64,000 nucleotides of DNA from contig JAFAZX010000006.1 of NCBI GenBank assembly GCA_019239425.1, positions 93,822 to 157,821 on the forward strand. The letters run 5' to 3'. Source of the DNA: Acidobacteriota bacterium (GTDB taxonomy: Bacteria > Acidobacteriota > Blastocatellia > Pyrinomonadales > Pyrinomonadaceae). Of this stretch, positions 54,776 to 64,000 are shown in pieces. The position numbers and the translations under genes were made by a program. The notes below the pieces were generated by a model. That model saw nothing but the letters and a program-made list of their open reading frames with translations, did not search any database and was not told the origin of the DNA. Within the stretch, counting starts at the first letter, position 1. Each line of letters opens with the position of its first letter.

Positions 54776-54867
54776 CAGTAGGCAGTAGGCAGTAGAAGTC
54801 AGAAGCGGCGCGCCCGGCCCGAAGGCTGAGACGCGCCGCTTCGGTTTTATCTACTGCCTACTGCCTT
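54776..54867. repeat. GTAGGCAG-family inverted repeat, copy 5, with nested terminator-like hairpin
   Basis: Arms of about 17-20 bp (54776-54795 and 54851-54867) surround a GC-rich stem GAAGCGGCGCG/CGCGCCGCTTC and then GGTTTT. The right arm encodes the last two residues (RQ) and the TAG stop of the convergent giant gene. Confidence 0.9.
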
Positions 54868-57800
54868 CCGAAACGCTTGCGGTATTCGTCGGAGCTGATG
54901 AACGCCTTGACCATCTCGGCGTTGATGTAGTTCCCGTTGAACTCGTTGAGCTTGTTCAGCCAGAACTGCCAGCCTGAGAAGTCCGAGTCTGGCGGGCCGG
55001 CGGGGCCGCGACGGAGGTAGCCGAAGTATTGCATCAGCACGAACGCGCGGTTCGTCTCGCGCCGCGTGAAGGCCGTGTTCTCGGCCACGGCGCGGAGCAC
55101 CGCCGCGCGCGTGAGCGCGCCCGAGTTGAGGCCCGCCACCAGAGAGTCGCGCTCGGCCTGCGTGAGCGAGCCGCCCGCGTTCGCGTTCAGGGTGTCCACG
55201 AAGAGCGCGTTCGGCATCGTCCACGGGTAGGCCAAAAGGAACTCCGGCCGCGTGACGAAGTCTTCGATGAAGGCGCGCTTGTTCGCCTCCAAGGCGTCCT
55301 CCCAGCCGGGCACGCCGACGACGATGCCGCGCCCGATCTCGCGCGTGTCCTTCAGGAACGTCCGCAGCCTCAGCTTCTCGCCCGTGCCGTACGACGCCTG
55401 GTGCAGCCTGTAGACGAGGAAGCCGGTCTGCTGGAACTCGATGGAGAGGAAGAACGCGGCCGAGACGTTAATGCGTTTGACCTCGCGGCACTGCTGGTCG
55501 GCCCCGCACTGCTCGATCTCGTTCGTCCAGAAGGCGAGGCCCGAGGCGTCGGGCTCGCGGTTGAGGAAGTCCGCGTAGTGCTGGCGGACGAAGAACTCGG
55601 ACGTGTCGACCGGGTTCGAAGCGGAGGCCGCGGCGTCGTCCTCCGTGATGCGGACGACCGCTTCCTTCGCGTCGCCGAGGAACACGTTCCGCCCGCCCGT
55701 CAGCGTGACCTTGAAGGCGCGCTCGCCTTCGACGAGGCTGTCGTCGGTGACGAGCACGCGCAGCTTCTGCGTCGTCTCGCCCGGCGCGAAGCGCACCGTG
55801 CCCGAGGCCGCGATGTAGTCCGAGCGCTCCGAGGCCGTCAGGTCTGAAGTCTCGAAGTCGACGTAGGCGGCCAACTGCGGGTCTGGCCCGCGCGTCAGCG
55901 TCAGCTCCACGACGCGCGCGTTCTCGGCCACGCTCACGTTCGTCGCGGCGAACTGCACGGTCGGCAGCGCGGCACTGCCCACGAACTGGTCGACGCCCGC
56001 GCCGAAAGCGCCGAGGTTCGGATAGCTCCGCTGCGCGGGCGTGAAGGTAAGCCCGTCGGCGGTCGAGGGCGTGACCGTATAGCTCTGCCCCGCCGGCAGG
56101 CCGTAGAAGATGAAGGTGCCGTCCGAGTTGGTCTTGACGACGGCGCTGCGCGCGCCGCCGAGCGCGACGGGCAGCCCCGCGATGCCAAACCCGGACGTGT
56201 CGATGACGCGCCCCGAGATCGAGCCCACCGTCCCGTTGGGCGCGCCGACCCAGTTGAGCGTCACGTCGCCCGGCGGCTGCTGGAGCGTGACCCTGACGGG
56301 GTCGAAGGTGTACGTGTTCGAGAAGATCTGGAGCGACAGCAGGAACGGGCCGTCGCCCAGGCCGATGGAGTACCTCCCCTGCGCGTCGGTCGTCGCCCCG
56401 AAGAACTGGTTACTGGGTGTGTCTGTGACCCTCATCCCGGCGAGCGGGTTCCCCGCCACGTCGATCACGCGCCCGCTGATGGCGCGCGGCACCCTCGACA
56501 CCGTGAAGTCGACGCCCGTCACGTCCGATTGTAAGTCCGAGACGGTGCGGCTGCCGGGCGTGTAGACGTAGTTGGTGCTGCCGCTCGGCCCCTGCGGCGT
56601 CACAGTGTAGGTGCCACCCTTCGGCAAGTTGTAGAAGGTGTAGTTGCCCGCGGAGTCCGTGCTGACGGTGACGGAACGCGTCCCCGTCAGCCGAACCGGG
56701 TAGTAGCCGCCGGGGTTCGCGGCCGTGACGTGCCCCGAGATGGTGAAGGTCTGGACGGGGGTGGGGGTCGGCGTCGGGTTCGGGTTCGGCAGCGACTGCC
56801 AGGAGGGGTCGCGGCCCGAGCCGAGCGCGTACGGATAGTTTGACTCGTCGGCGTTCCTCACGTACGCGCCGTCCCAGGTCACCTTCGTCCCGTCGGGCGA
56901 GAGCTGCGCTTTGGAGGCGTATTCGTTGAGGAGGCGGCGGAGACCCGTCCCGTCGGCGTTGACGACGTAGACCCTCGCGTCGGGGTAGACGCGGCGCGTG
57001 AAGGTGACGCGCGCCGAGTCGAAGGCCCAGCGCGGGTCTTCGTCGTGCGTCTGGCCGTCGGGCGTCTGCACGTTAAAGGTGAGCTGACGCCGGTTCGAGC
57101 CGTCGGCGTTCATGACGAAGACGTACTGGTTGTCCTTCAGGTAGACGAAGCGCGTCCCGTCCGGCGACCAGTCCAAATCCCTCACGACGTTGCCGAGGCC
57201 CGCCGCGACGCGCGCCTCGCCCGCCCCGTCCGCCCCGACCGCGTAGAGGTCGAAGCTGCTGGTCGTCTGGTTGAACTTGAGGAAGGCGACGTGCGAGCTG
57301 TCGGGCGACCACGTCGCGCGCGAGTCGAGGTTGCTGACGGCGACGCGGTGCTCGTTCGAGCCGTCGGCGTTCATCACGTAGAACTCGTACGGGCTGCTCG
57401 GGAAGGACGTGGGGATGGTGTTCCGCCGGTAAAGAATCTTCGTCCCGTCGGGCGACCAGACGGGGTCGAACTCGCCGCTGATGTTGGGAGGCGCCGTCTG
57501 AATCTTCGTCCGTCCCGTGCCGTCGGCGTTCACGACGTAGATGCCGTCGTTCCCGACCAACACGATCTTGCCGTTCAGGCGCGCCCCGGCGCCCACCGCC
57601 GCGGCCGTGACGGCGGCCGTCGACGAGTTGTCCGAGGTGTTCGGGTCGGGGAAGGCCGAAGAGACGGTCGCGGTGTTGTTGATGACCGTCCCGCCCGCGA
57701 CCGACGCATCGATGGCCGCGGAGATGGAGGCGGTCACGGTCGCGCCCACCGCGAGCGACGAGAAGGTCACGTTGCGGGTGTTGCCCGACCCGCCGCACAC

Positions 57801-60800
57801 GCCGTCCGGCGCGTCGCAGGACGAGAAGGTCAGCCCCGCGGGCAGCGCGTCGGAGATGGTCACGTTGCTCGCGGCCGCGCCCGACTTGTTCGTCACCGAG
57901 AGCAGGAAGATGGCCTTCGAGCCCGGCGCGACGCTGTTCGTCAGCGCAGACTTCGTGACCGCGAGGTCTGCGAAGTTGACGGTCGTCTCCGCCGCGGCGG
58001 AGTTGTTCGAAGGGTTCGCGTCCGTCTCGTTGAGAGTCGCCGTCGCGGTGTTGTTGATGGTTCTCGTCGCGGGAGGCTTGACCTTGAGGGTGACGTTCGC
58101 CTCCTCGCCGCCGGCCAGCGTGCCGACGTTGCACACGACCGTCGTCGTGCCCGAGCACGTGCCGCGGTCGGACGCGGCCGAGACGAAGGTCGCGCCCGAA
58201 GGCAGCGTGTCCGTCAGCGTGACGCCGGTCGCGTTGAGGTCGCCGTTGTTCCTGACCTTAATTGCGTAGGTCAAATCCGCGCCGAGCGCCACGGGGTCGG
58301 GCGAGTCGGTCAAGGTCACCGCGAGGTCGATGCCGGGGCCGAACTTGGCGACGAAGGCGTCCGTCCTCCCTCCGCCGTACGTCCCGCGCACGGCGTTCAA
58401 GACCGGCAGGTTCGCCGCGTTGGTCGTGCCGGCGATGTAGATGCCGCCCGCGCCGTCGAGCGCGATGCCGTTGGCCTGCTCCGATTCGAACTGGCCGCTG
58501 CTGCCGAAGCAGGTCGAGTAGAGCAGGGCCGAGCCGCTCGGGTTGAACTTCGTGACGAAGGCGTCCGCGGAACCCGAGAGCGGGGCGGACGCGCCCGCGA
58601 GCGGGAAGTCCTGCGAGCTGGTCTGGCCCGTGACGTAGGCGCTGCCCGAAGCGTCGACGGCGACGGACGTGCCCGCCTCGCTGGCGAGGCCGCCGAGGTA
58701 GGTCGAGTAGACAAGCGTCTGCCCGTCCGGCGAGAGCTTGGTGACGAAGGCGTCGCCGAAGTCGTTCGGGGCGAGCGCCGACTTGAAGGCGTTCGCCACG
58801 GGGAAGTCGTTCGAGAAGGTGTTGCCCGTGACGTACGCCGCGCCGTCCGCGCCGACGGCGATGCCGGCCCCCACGTCCGTCGAAGAGCCGCCGAGGTAGG
58901 TCGAGTAGACGGTGCTGCCCGCGGAGTCGAGCTTGACGACGAAGGCGTCGGCCGAGAGTCCGCCGCCGAGCGCCGTCTGCCGCGCGTTCAGCAGGGGGAA
59001 GTCCGACGAGTTGGTCTGGCCCGTGACGTAGGCGCTGCCCGCGGGGCCGAGCGCGATTGAGCGCGCGTCGTCGAACTCCGACCCGCCGAGCAGGCGCAGG
59101 TACTCGGGCGCAGACCCGGCCGGGTTGAACTTCATCACGAAGGGGTCGCTGCCGACCTGCGTCCCGGCGAGGACGGCCGCGGGCGCGCCCGGCCGCGCGG
59201 CCAGCGCGAGGACGTTTCTGTTCGCGAGGCCCGTGTTCGCCTGCGCCCAGTTGGCGCCGCCGTCCGTGCTCTTGAAGACGCCGAAGGCGTTCGTCGCGGC
59301 GTAGACTGTCGACGAAGAGGCCGGGTCGACCAGAATCGCGTTGACGACCGGCGTGACGGTCTGGCCGTTGACGTTGACGCTCAGCCCCGTGTTGCTGCTC
59401 ACCCAGTTGGCGCCGCCGTCCGTGGTCTTGAAGAGGCCGCCGGGCGCGGAGTTCAAAGAGACGTAGAGCGTCGAAGGGTTCGAAGGGTCGAGCGCGATTG
59501 TGCGCAACGAAGGCGGGTTGCCGGCCACGAACATGCCGTTGTTGGGCTGCGTCCAGTTCGCCCCGCCGTCGGTGGTCTTGAAGACGCCGCGGTTCGTGGC
59601 CGCGTAGACGGTCTGCGTGTTGCCGGGGACGACGACGACCTTGGTCACGTTGGGCGACGAGCCGAAGGGGCTGAAGCGCACCTCGGCCCAGCTGTCGCCG
59701 CCGTTCGTCGTCTTGAAGAGTCCGAGCTGCGTCCCCGCGTAGAGCGTGGTCGGCGTGCCCGGGTCGATGGCGAGCGCGTTGACGAGGGGGATGAAGAGGC
59801 CGCTCCCCTTCCCGTCCCAGAGCGCGCCGCCGTCGGTGCTCCTGTAGACGCCGCTGCCGCCGCCCGTCGCCGCGTAGACGACGGCCGAGTTCGAAGGGTC
59901 GACGACGACCGAACGCACCGCGAAGGGCGCGGTCGAGGCGCGCGCCTGCCCCGTCAGCGTCCAGTTCGCGCCGCCGTCCGTGCTCCTGTAGACGCCGAGG
60001 CTCGACCCGGCGTAGATGACTCCGGGCACGGCCGCGAAGTCCGTGACCGAGTTGCCCGTCAGCCCCGACGCGCTCGCAGACCAGTTGGCGCCGCCGTTCG
60101 TGCTGACGTAGGCGGGGCTGCCGGCGCGGTTGGCGATGGGGATTCTGGTGAAGTTGACGGAGTCGGTGCGGCCCGCCACGTAGGCCGCGCCGGCCGCGTC
60201 CACCGCGACCGAGTTGGCCTGCTCGCTGCCGCTGCCGCCGATGTAGGTCGAGTAGACGAGGCCCGTCCCCGTCGGGTTGAGCTTGGCGAGGAAGGCGTCA
60301 CCCGAGCCGTCCTTGCCGGTCTGGAAAGAGCCGGCCGTGGTCGGGAAGCTCCCCGAGCCTGTGAAGCCGACGACGTACGCGCTGCCGGCCGAGTCGACGG
60401 CGACGGAGGTGCCGAAGTCGTCGCCGTTGCCGCCGAGGTAGGTGGCGTAGACGAGCGACTTGCCGTCGGGCGAGAGCTTGAGGACGAAGGCGTCGTTGAA
60501 GTCGCTCTTCGCCGTCTGGAAGGAGCCGGGGTTCGGGAAGTCGGTCGAGCTGGTCGTGCCCGCGACGTAGGCGCTGCCCGATGCGTCGACGGCGACGGAC
60601 GTGCCCGTGTCGTCGCCCGTTCCGCCGAGGTATGAGGAGTAGAGGAGCACGGGGTCTATGACCAGCTCGCGCGCGCGGTCGTATGCGCCCAGCTCGAAGC
60701 GCACGCGGCCGCGCGAGTCGAGGGCGTAGCGCGCTTCGACTTCCCTGCGCGCGCCGTCGAACTCCTGATAGGCGACCGGACGCTGCTGCCGCAGGTCGCC

Positions 60801-61451
60801 GCCTTCGGCCGAGACGACGAGGTCGCCGCTCTCGTCCACGCGCACGCCGCGCGCGCCCTCGAAGCCGAGGCGGACGCGCGAAGGGTCTGCGCCGGGCGCG
60901 ACGACGAAGTCGTATTCGAGTCTTCCCTGCCGGCCGTAGTAGACGGCGTCGATGCCTTCGTAGACGGAGGCGTACCTGACCTTCTCGAACGCCGTAACGC
61001 CCGTGCGCCACTTCGAGGGGTCTGCGCCGACGAGGTAGTTGCTCTTGCCGGGGAGTTCGCCCACGCCCGAGACCGCGGGCCTGCGGTTCGCCCCTTCGAG
61101 CTTGAGACGGAGCGTGCTCGAACGTCTCTGCTCACCCTCGCCCGCGCGCAGGCGCAGCACCGCGCCCGACTCCGCGAGGAAGAGCGTGTAGCCGCTCCCG
61201 CGCGCGAGGAACTTCACCTCGGGCGCCGTCTGCCCGCGGTTGACCTCGAACCTGAGCGGCAGTTTGCCGTAGCCTTCGGAGAGGCGCGCGGCCTCTGCGC
61301 CCCCGGCGGGCGCGCGGCGCGACTCGGCGCTGCCCGCGGTGAGCAGGGCCGGCAGGAGCGAAAGCGTTAACAGCAGCAGGCAGGCGGCGGAGAGCGTCAG
61401 GCGCGCGCCGCCGGGGCGTAACTTCGTGAGACGGGACAGGGGCGTAAACAT
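54858..61451 (-). CDS. Giant secreted SBBP/BNR/DUF11/TolB-like/DUF4214 protein
   Basis: This is a 2197-residue exported protein. The ATG at 61451 follows AAAGAGG at 9 nt. The signal peptide ends near SAES. The regions in order are: an N-terminal domain (about 45-260), SBBP propeller repeats (YSSYLGG, SAYVAGTTSS; about 265-440) and BNR/Vps10-like repeats (STDGGANW; about 450-775). These are followed by a second SBBP set (about 780-1040), DUF11 repeats (about 1043-1285) and WD40-like/PD40 blades (SPDGTKI; about 1287-1540). The C-terminal part has carboxypeptidase-regulatory-like Ig folds (about 1563-1817), Calx-beta (about 1823-1937) and DUF4214 (FVRQHYADFLNREPD; about 1950 to end). The last residues RQ and the stop codon come from a repeat. 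It is probably a surface structural or adhesive protein. Confidence 0.9.
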   Translation of the reverse strand: MFTPLSRLTKLRPGGARLTLSAACLLLLTLSLLPALLTAGSAESRRAPAGGAEAARLSEGYGKLPLRFEVNRGQTAPEVKFLARGSGYTLFLAESGAVLRLRAGEGEQRRSSTLRLKLEGANRRPAVSGVGELPGKSNYLVGADPSKWRTGVTAFEKVRYASVYEGIDAVYYGRQGRLEYDFVVAPGADPSRVRLGFEGARGVRVDESGDLVVSAEGGDLRQQRPVAYQEFDGARREVEARYALDSRGRVRFELGAYDRARELVIDPVLLYSSYLGGTGDDTGTSVAVDASGSAYVAGTTSSTDFPNPGSFQTAKSDFNDAFVLKLSPDGKSLVYATYLGGNGDDFGTSVAVDSAGSAYVVGFTGSGSFPTTAGSFQTGKDGSGDAFLAKLNPTGTGLVYSTYIGGSGSEQANSVAVDAAGAAYVAGRTDSVNFTRIPIANRAGSPAYVSTNGGANWSASASGLTGNSVTDFAAVPGVIYAGSSLGVYRSTDGGANWTLTGQARASTAPFAVRSVVVDPSNSAVVYAATGGGSGVYRSTDGGALWDGKGSGLFIPLVNALAIDPGTPTTLYAGTQLGLFKTTNGGDSWAEVRFSPFGSSPNVTKVVVVPGNTQTVYAATNRGVFKTTDGGANWTQPNNGMFVAGNPPSLRTIALDPSNPSTLYVSLNSAPGGLFKTTDGGANWVSSNTGLSVNVNGQTVTPVVNAILVDPASSSTVYAATNAFGVFKSTDGGANWAQANTGLANRNVLALAARPGAPAAVLAGTQVGSDPFVMKFNPAGSAPEYLRLLGGSEFDDARSIALGPAGSAYVTGQTNSSDFPLLNARQTALGGGLSADAFVVKLDSAGSTVYSTYLGGSSTDVGAGIAVGADGAAYVTGNTFSNDFPVANAFKSALAPNDFGDAFVTKLSPDGQTLVYSTYLGGLASEAGTSVAVDASGSAYVTGQTSSQDFPLAGASAPLSGSADAFVTKFNPSGSALLYSTCFGSSGQFESEQANGIALDGAGGIYIAGTTNAANLPVLNAVRGTYGGGRTDAFVAKFGPGIDLAVTLTDSPDPVALGADLTYAIKVRNNGDLNATGVTLTDTLPSGATFVSAASDRGTCSGTTTVVCNVGTLAGGEEANVTLKVKPPATRTINNTATATLNETDANPSNNSAAAETTVNFADLAVTKSALTNSVAPGSKAIFLLSVTNKSGAAASNVTISDALPAGLTFSSCDAPDGVCGGSGNTRNVTFSSLAVGATVTASISAAIDASVAGGTVINNTATVSSAFPDPNTSDNSSTAAVTAAAVGAGARLNGKIVLVGNDGIYVVNADGTGRTKIQTAPPNISGEFDPVWSPDGTKILYRRNTIPTSFPSSPYEFYVMNADGSNEHRVAVSNLDSRATWSPDSSHVAFLKFNQTTSSFDLYAVGADGAGEARVAAGLGNVVRDLDWSPDGTRFVYLKDNQYVFVMNADGSNRRQLTFNVQTPDGQTHDEDPRWAFDSARVTFTRRVYPDARVYVVNADGTGLRRLLNEYASKAQLSPDGTKVTWDGAYVRNADESNYPYALGSGRDPSWQSLPNPNPTPTPTPVQTFTISGHVTAANPGGYYPVRLTGTRSVTVSTDSAGNYTFYNLPKGGTYTVTPQGPSGSTNYVYTPGSRTVSDLQSDVTGVDFTVSRVPRAISGRVIDVAGNPLAGMRVTDTPSNQFFGATTDAQGRYSIGLGDGPFLLSLQIFSNTYTFDPVRVTLQQPPGDVTLNWVGAPNGTVGSISGRVIDTSGFGIAGLPVALGGARSAVVKTNSDGTFIFYGLPAGQSYTVTPSTADGLTFTPAQRSYPNLGAFGAGVDQFVGSAALPTVQFAATNVSVAENARVVELTLTRGPDPQLAAYVDFETSDLTASERSDYIAASGTVRFAPGETTQKLRVLVTDDSLVEGERAFKVTLTGGRNVFLGDAKEAVVRITEDDAAASASNPVDTSEFFVRQHYADFLNREPDASGLAFWTNEIEQCGADQQCREVKRINVSAAFFLSIEFQQTGFLVYRLHQASYGTGEKLRLRTFLKDTREIGRGIVVGVPGWEDALEANKRAFIEDFVTRPEFLLAYPWTMPNALFVDTLNANAGGSLTQAERDSLVAGLNSGALTRAAVLRAVAENTAFTRRETNRAFVLMQYFGYLRRGPAGPPDSDFSGWQFWLNKLNEFNGNYINAEMVKAFISSDEYRKRFGRQ

Positions 61452-61767
61452 TGCGAAGAACCTCTTTCCTACGGGCATGAGAACAGTGCCCACACACTTC
61501 GGGGCGGAATTAAAACGTCCTTCAGAGTCCTTGATTCGGGGATTGAGAACTCGGCTAATCTGCGACGCCCGCGGGGGCGCGCGCGAGGAGATCGTGAGTC
61601 TAAACTCGCGCCCGAGATTATAACGGAAGCTACCCCCCGATAAAAAACGTGCGGGCAAATTTTAAGGAGAAAGCAAGCGGCCGCCCGTATTGCGCAAGAT
61701 ACGGCAAGACGCGCCGGGCGCGAGGCGCTATCCTTCGGCAATACACTTGAGAAGGAGACCACCAACT
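61452..61767. other. Divergent intergenic region between giant protein and inositol-phosphate synthase genes
   Basis: These 316 bp hold a minus-strand TATAAT at 61622-61617 without a good -35. They also hold an inverted repeat CCGTAT-N8-ATACGG (61685-61704) containing TGCGCA, possibly an operator for the plus-strand gene. Confidence 0.5.
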
Positions 61768-63114
<1,347 letters not shown>

Positions 63115-63139
63115 GCCGGCGGCCTCTCAGGCAACCCGA

Positions 63140-63171
63140 AGGGGCGCGGCGGGGTTGCCCGCCGCGCCCTT
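63140..63171 (+). terminator. Intrinsic terminator of the inositol-3-phosphate synthase gene
   Basis: A 14-bp GC-rich stem (63140-63153 with 63158-63171, one G-T pair) has a GTTG loop. An alternative pairing of GCAACCC (63131) with GGGTTGC (63152) overlaps it. Confidence 0.8.
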
Positions 63172-63595
63172 ACATTTTCACCTCACGTTTTGACGCGCGC
63201 CGGCCGCTTCGGTTCCACGTTTAGGTGCGCCGCGGCGGGCGGCCAAGGGATTCAGTTTTTTGAATCGGGACGTTTATTGTCACCCCGCGGGTGACGTGAA
63301 GTGTTAGGCCGGGCCTCGGCGCGGCGCGAAAAAATATCCCTCCCTCGAATATTTTGTAGTGACAACAACCTCTTTGTCGTATATATAGTGCACTCGTCAT
63401 CGGAGCGTGGCCGCCCCCCGGCCGCCCGCGCGTGAAGCAAACCACGTCTATCAACGTCTCATCAAAGAATGCGGCTTGCTCTTTGCATGGAGTAGAGACC
63501 GGAAGCGGCCCACGGGCCTGGGAGAGCCACTCGCGGCTTCCCCCGCAAGTCCGAAGGTCGCTTTGACGGCGCTCCACGCGAAGGAGGCGGGCCAC
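63172..63595. other. Regulatory-looking leader region of the AAA+ ATPase gene
   Basis: This region holds three inverted repeats: GATTCA/TGAATC (about 63249-63267), GTCACCC-CGC-GGGTGAC (63279-63295) and AAAATAT/ATATTTT (about 63332-63355). A promoter and a leader of about 200 nt with GC-rich pairing potential follow. No known riboswitch was recognised. Confidence 0.55.
63359..63387 (+). promoter_or_regulatory. Predicted promoter of the AAA+ ATPase gene
   Basis: GTGACA (63359-63364), a 17-bp spacer and TATATA (63382-63387) predict a start near 63394 and a 5' leader of about 200 nt. The AAAATAT inverted repeat lies just upstream. Confidence 0.55.
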
Positions 63596-64000
63596 ATGGT
63601 TGCAGCAATGGAAAGAGAAACTACCATTCATAACACGGTTCTGCTCGACCCCGACCAGAAGAGCCCCCGCGCGCAGGAGTTCGAGGAGAAGCTCGCGGCG
63701 CGCATCGTCGGCCAGGAGCGCGCCGTCCGGCGCATGTCCGGCCTCTACCAGATCTTCCTCGCCGGGATGAACCCGCCGAACCGCCCCGTCGGCACGATGC
63801 TCTTCCTCGGCCCCACCGGCTCGGGCAAGACCCGAGTCGTCGAGGCCGCGGCGGAAGTCCTCTTCGGCGACCCCAACGCCGTCATCAAGATCGACTGCGC
63901 CGAGTTCCAGCACTCGCACGAGATCGCCAAGCTCATCGGCTCGCCCCCGGGCTACCTCGGCCACCGCGAGACGAGCCCGATGCTCACGCAGGAGAACCTC
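63596..64000 (+). CDS. ClpB/ClpA-like AAA+ ATPase, N-terminal part (3' truncated)
   Basis: The frame runs open to the end of the window. The ATG at 63596 follows AAGGAGG at 8 nt. The visible 135 residues contain RIVGQERAVRRMSGLY, Walker A (FLGPTGSGKTRVVEAAAEVLFG), KIDCAEFQHSHEIAKLIGSPPGYLGHRE with the pore-loop region, and MLTQENL. This is the D2-type AAA+ module of the Clp/Hsp100 family placed at the N-terminus, so the protein lacks the usual ClpB N-domain and D1. It may be a stand-alone unfoldase-like ATPase. Confidence 0.85.
   Translation, partial: MVAAMERETTIHNTVLLDPDQKSPRAQEFEEKLAARIVGQERAVRRMSGLYQIFLAGMNPPNRPVGTMLFLGPTGSGKTRVVEAAAEVLFGDPNAVIKIDCAEFQHSHEIAKLIGSPPGYLGHRETSPMLTQENL

Noticed and set aside
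63394..63595. A known riboswitch in the leader of the AAA+ gene
   Set aside because: I could pair several GC-rich segments but found none of the conserved cores I know. Without a covariance search the claim cannot be supported.

Overview
The window is about 64 kb of very GC-rich DNA from a Gram-negative bacterium. It is most likely an acidobacterium of the Blastocatellia type. This is inferred from lpxD and a complete-looking set of ADP-heptose and heptosyltransferase genes, a VWFA protein of the acidobacterial VWFA-related kind, very large secreted SBBP/DUF11/beta-helix proteins, and an anti-sigma-like N-terminal domain of a type I associate with acidobacteria. No rRNA, tRNA, IS element, phage gene or CRISPR array was seen.

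Layout. 1-2740: the end of a debranching-type glycosidase, then two family-4 uracil-DNA glycosylase homologues; the second lacks the Fe-S ligands. 2847-8364 (minus): a small exported protein and a giant secreted beta-helix/HYR protein. 8694-12308 (plus): priA and lpxD. 12504-16826: a small unknown protein behind a strong promoter and a perfect hairpin, then on the minus strand a ferritin-like protein, an SDR reductase, an MGDG-synthase-like glycosyltransferase and a radical SAM protein. 16917-23405: the most interesting locus. An ECF sigma factor, a membrane-anchored TPR-CHAT protease and a protein of unknown family form one minus-strand operon, and a divergently transcribed paralogue of the unknown protein lies beyond the sigma gene. 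23429-27203 (minus): an NtrX/NtrY-like two-component pair. 27297-33532: a CPBP protease, citrate synthase, a SAM hydrolase (DUF62), a glycine-zipper protein, cysteine desulfurase and an unusual IscU. 33622-38796: a VWFA protein, a class A penicillin-binding protein and a K+ channel. 38828-45490: an LPS heptose operon (waaF, gmhB, hldE1, an unknown secreted protein, hldE2, waaC-like, an ICMT-like methyltransferase) followed by a DUF3108 protein. 45623-46558: a protein ending in an L7/L12 C-terminal-like domain. 46705-53381: GH57/DUF3536, glgB with a histone-like tail, a glycerophosphodiesterase and an AraC regulator. 53585-63114: a VWA protein, a 2197-residue secreted repeat protein (minus) and inositol-3-phosphate synthase. 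63596-end: the start of a ClpB-like AAA+ ATPase.

Across the window, intergenic space is colonised by at least five families of long inverted repeats with arms of about 20-40 bp, often nested around a second hairpin. Several of them supply the stop codon and last residues of the neighbouring protein, or sit where a Shine-Dalgarno sequence would be expected.

The best candidate for an undescribed system is 16917-23405. A sigma factor, a TPR-CHAT cysteine protease fused to an anti-sigma-like membrane anchor and two paralogous proteins with a conserved DDTPCGA tail have the composition expected of a protease-controlled signalling module.
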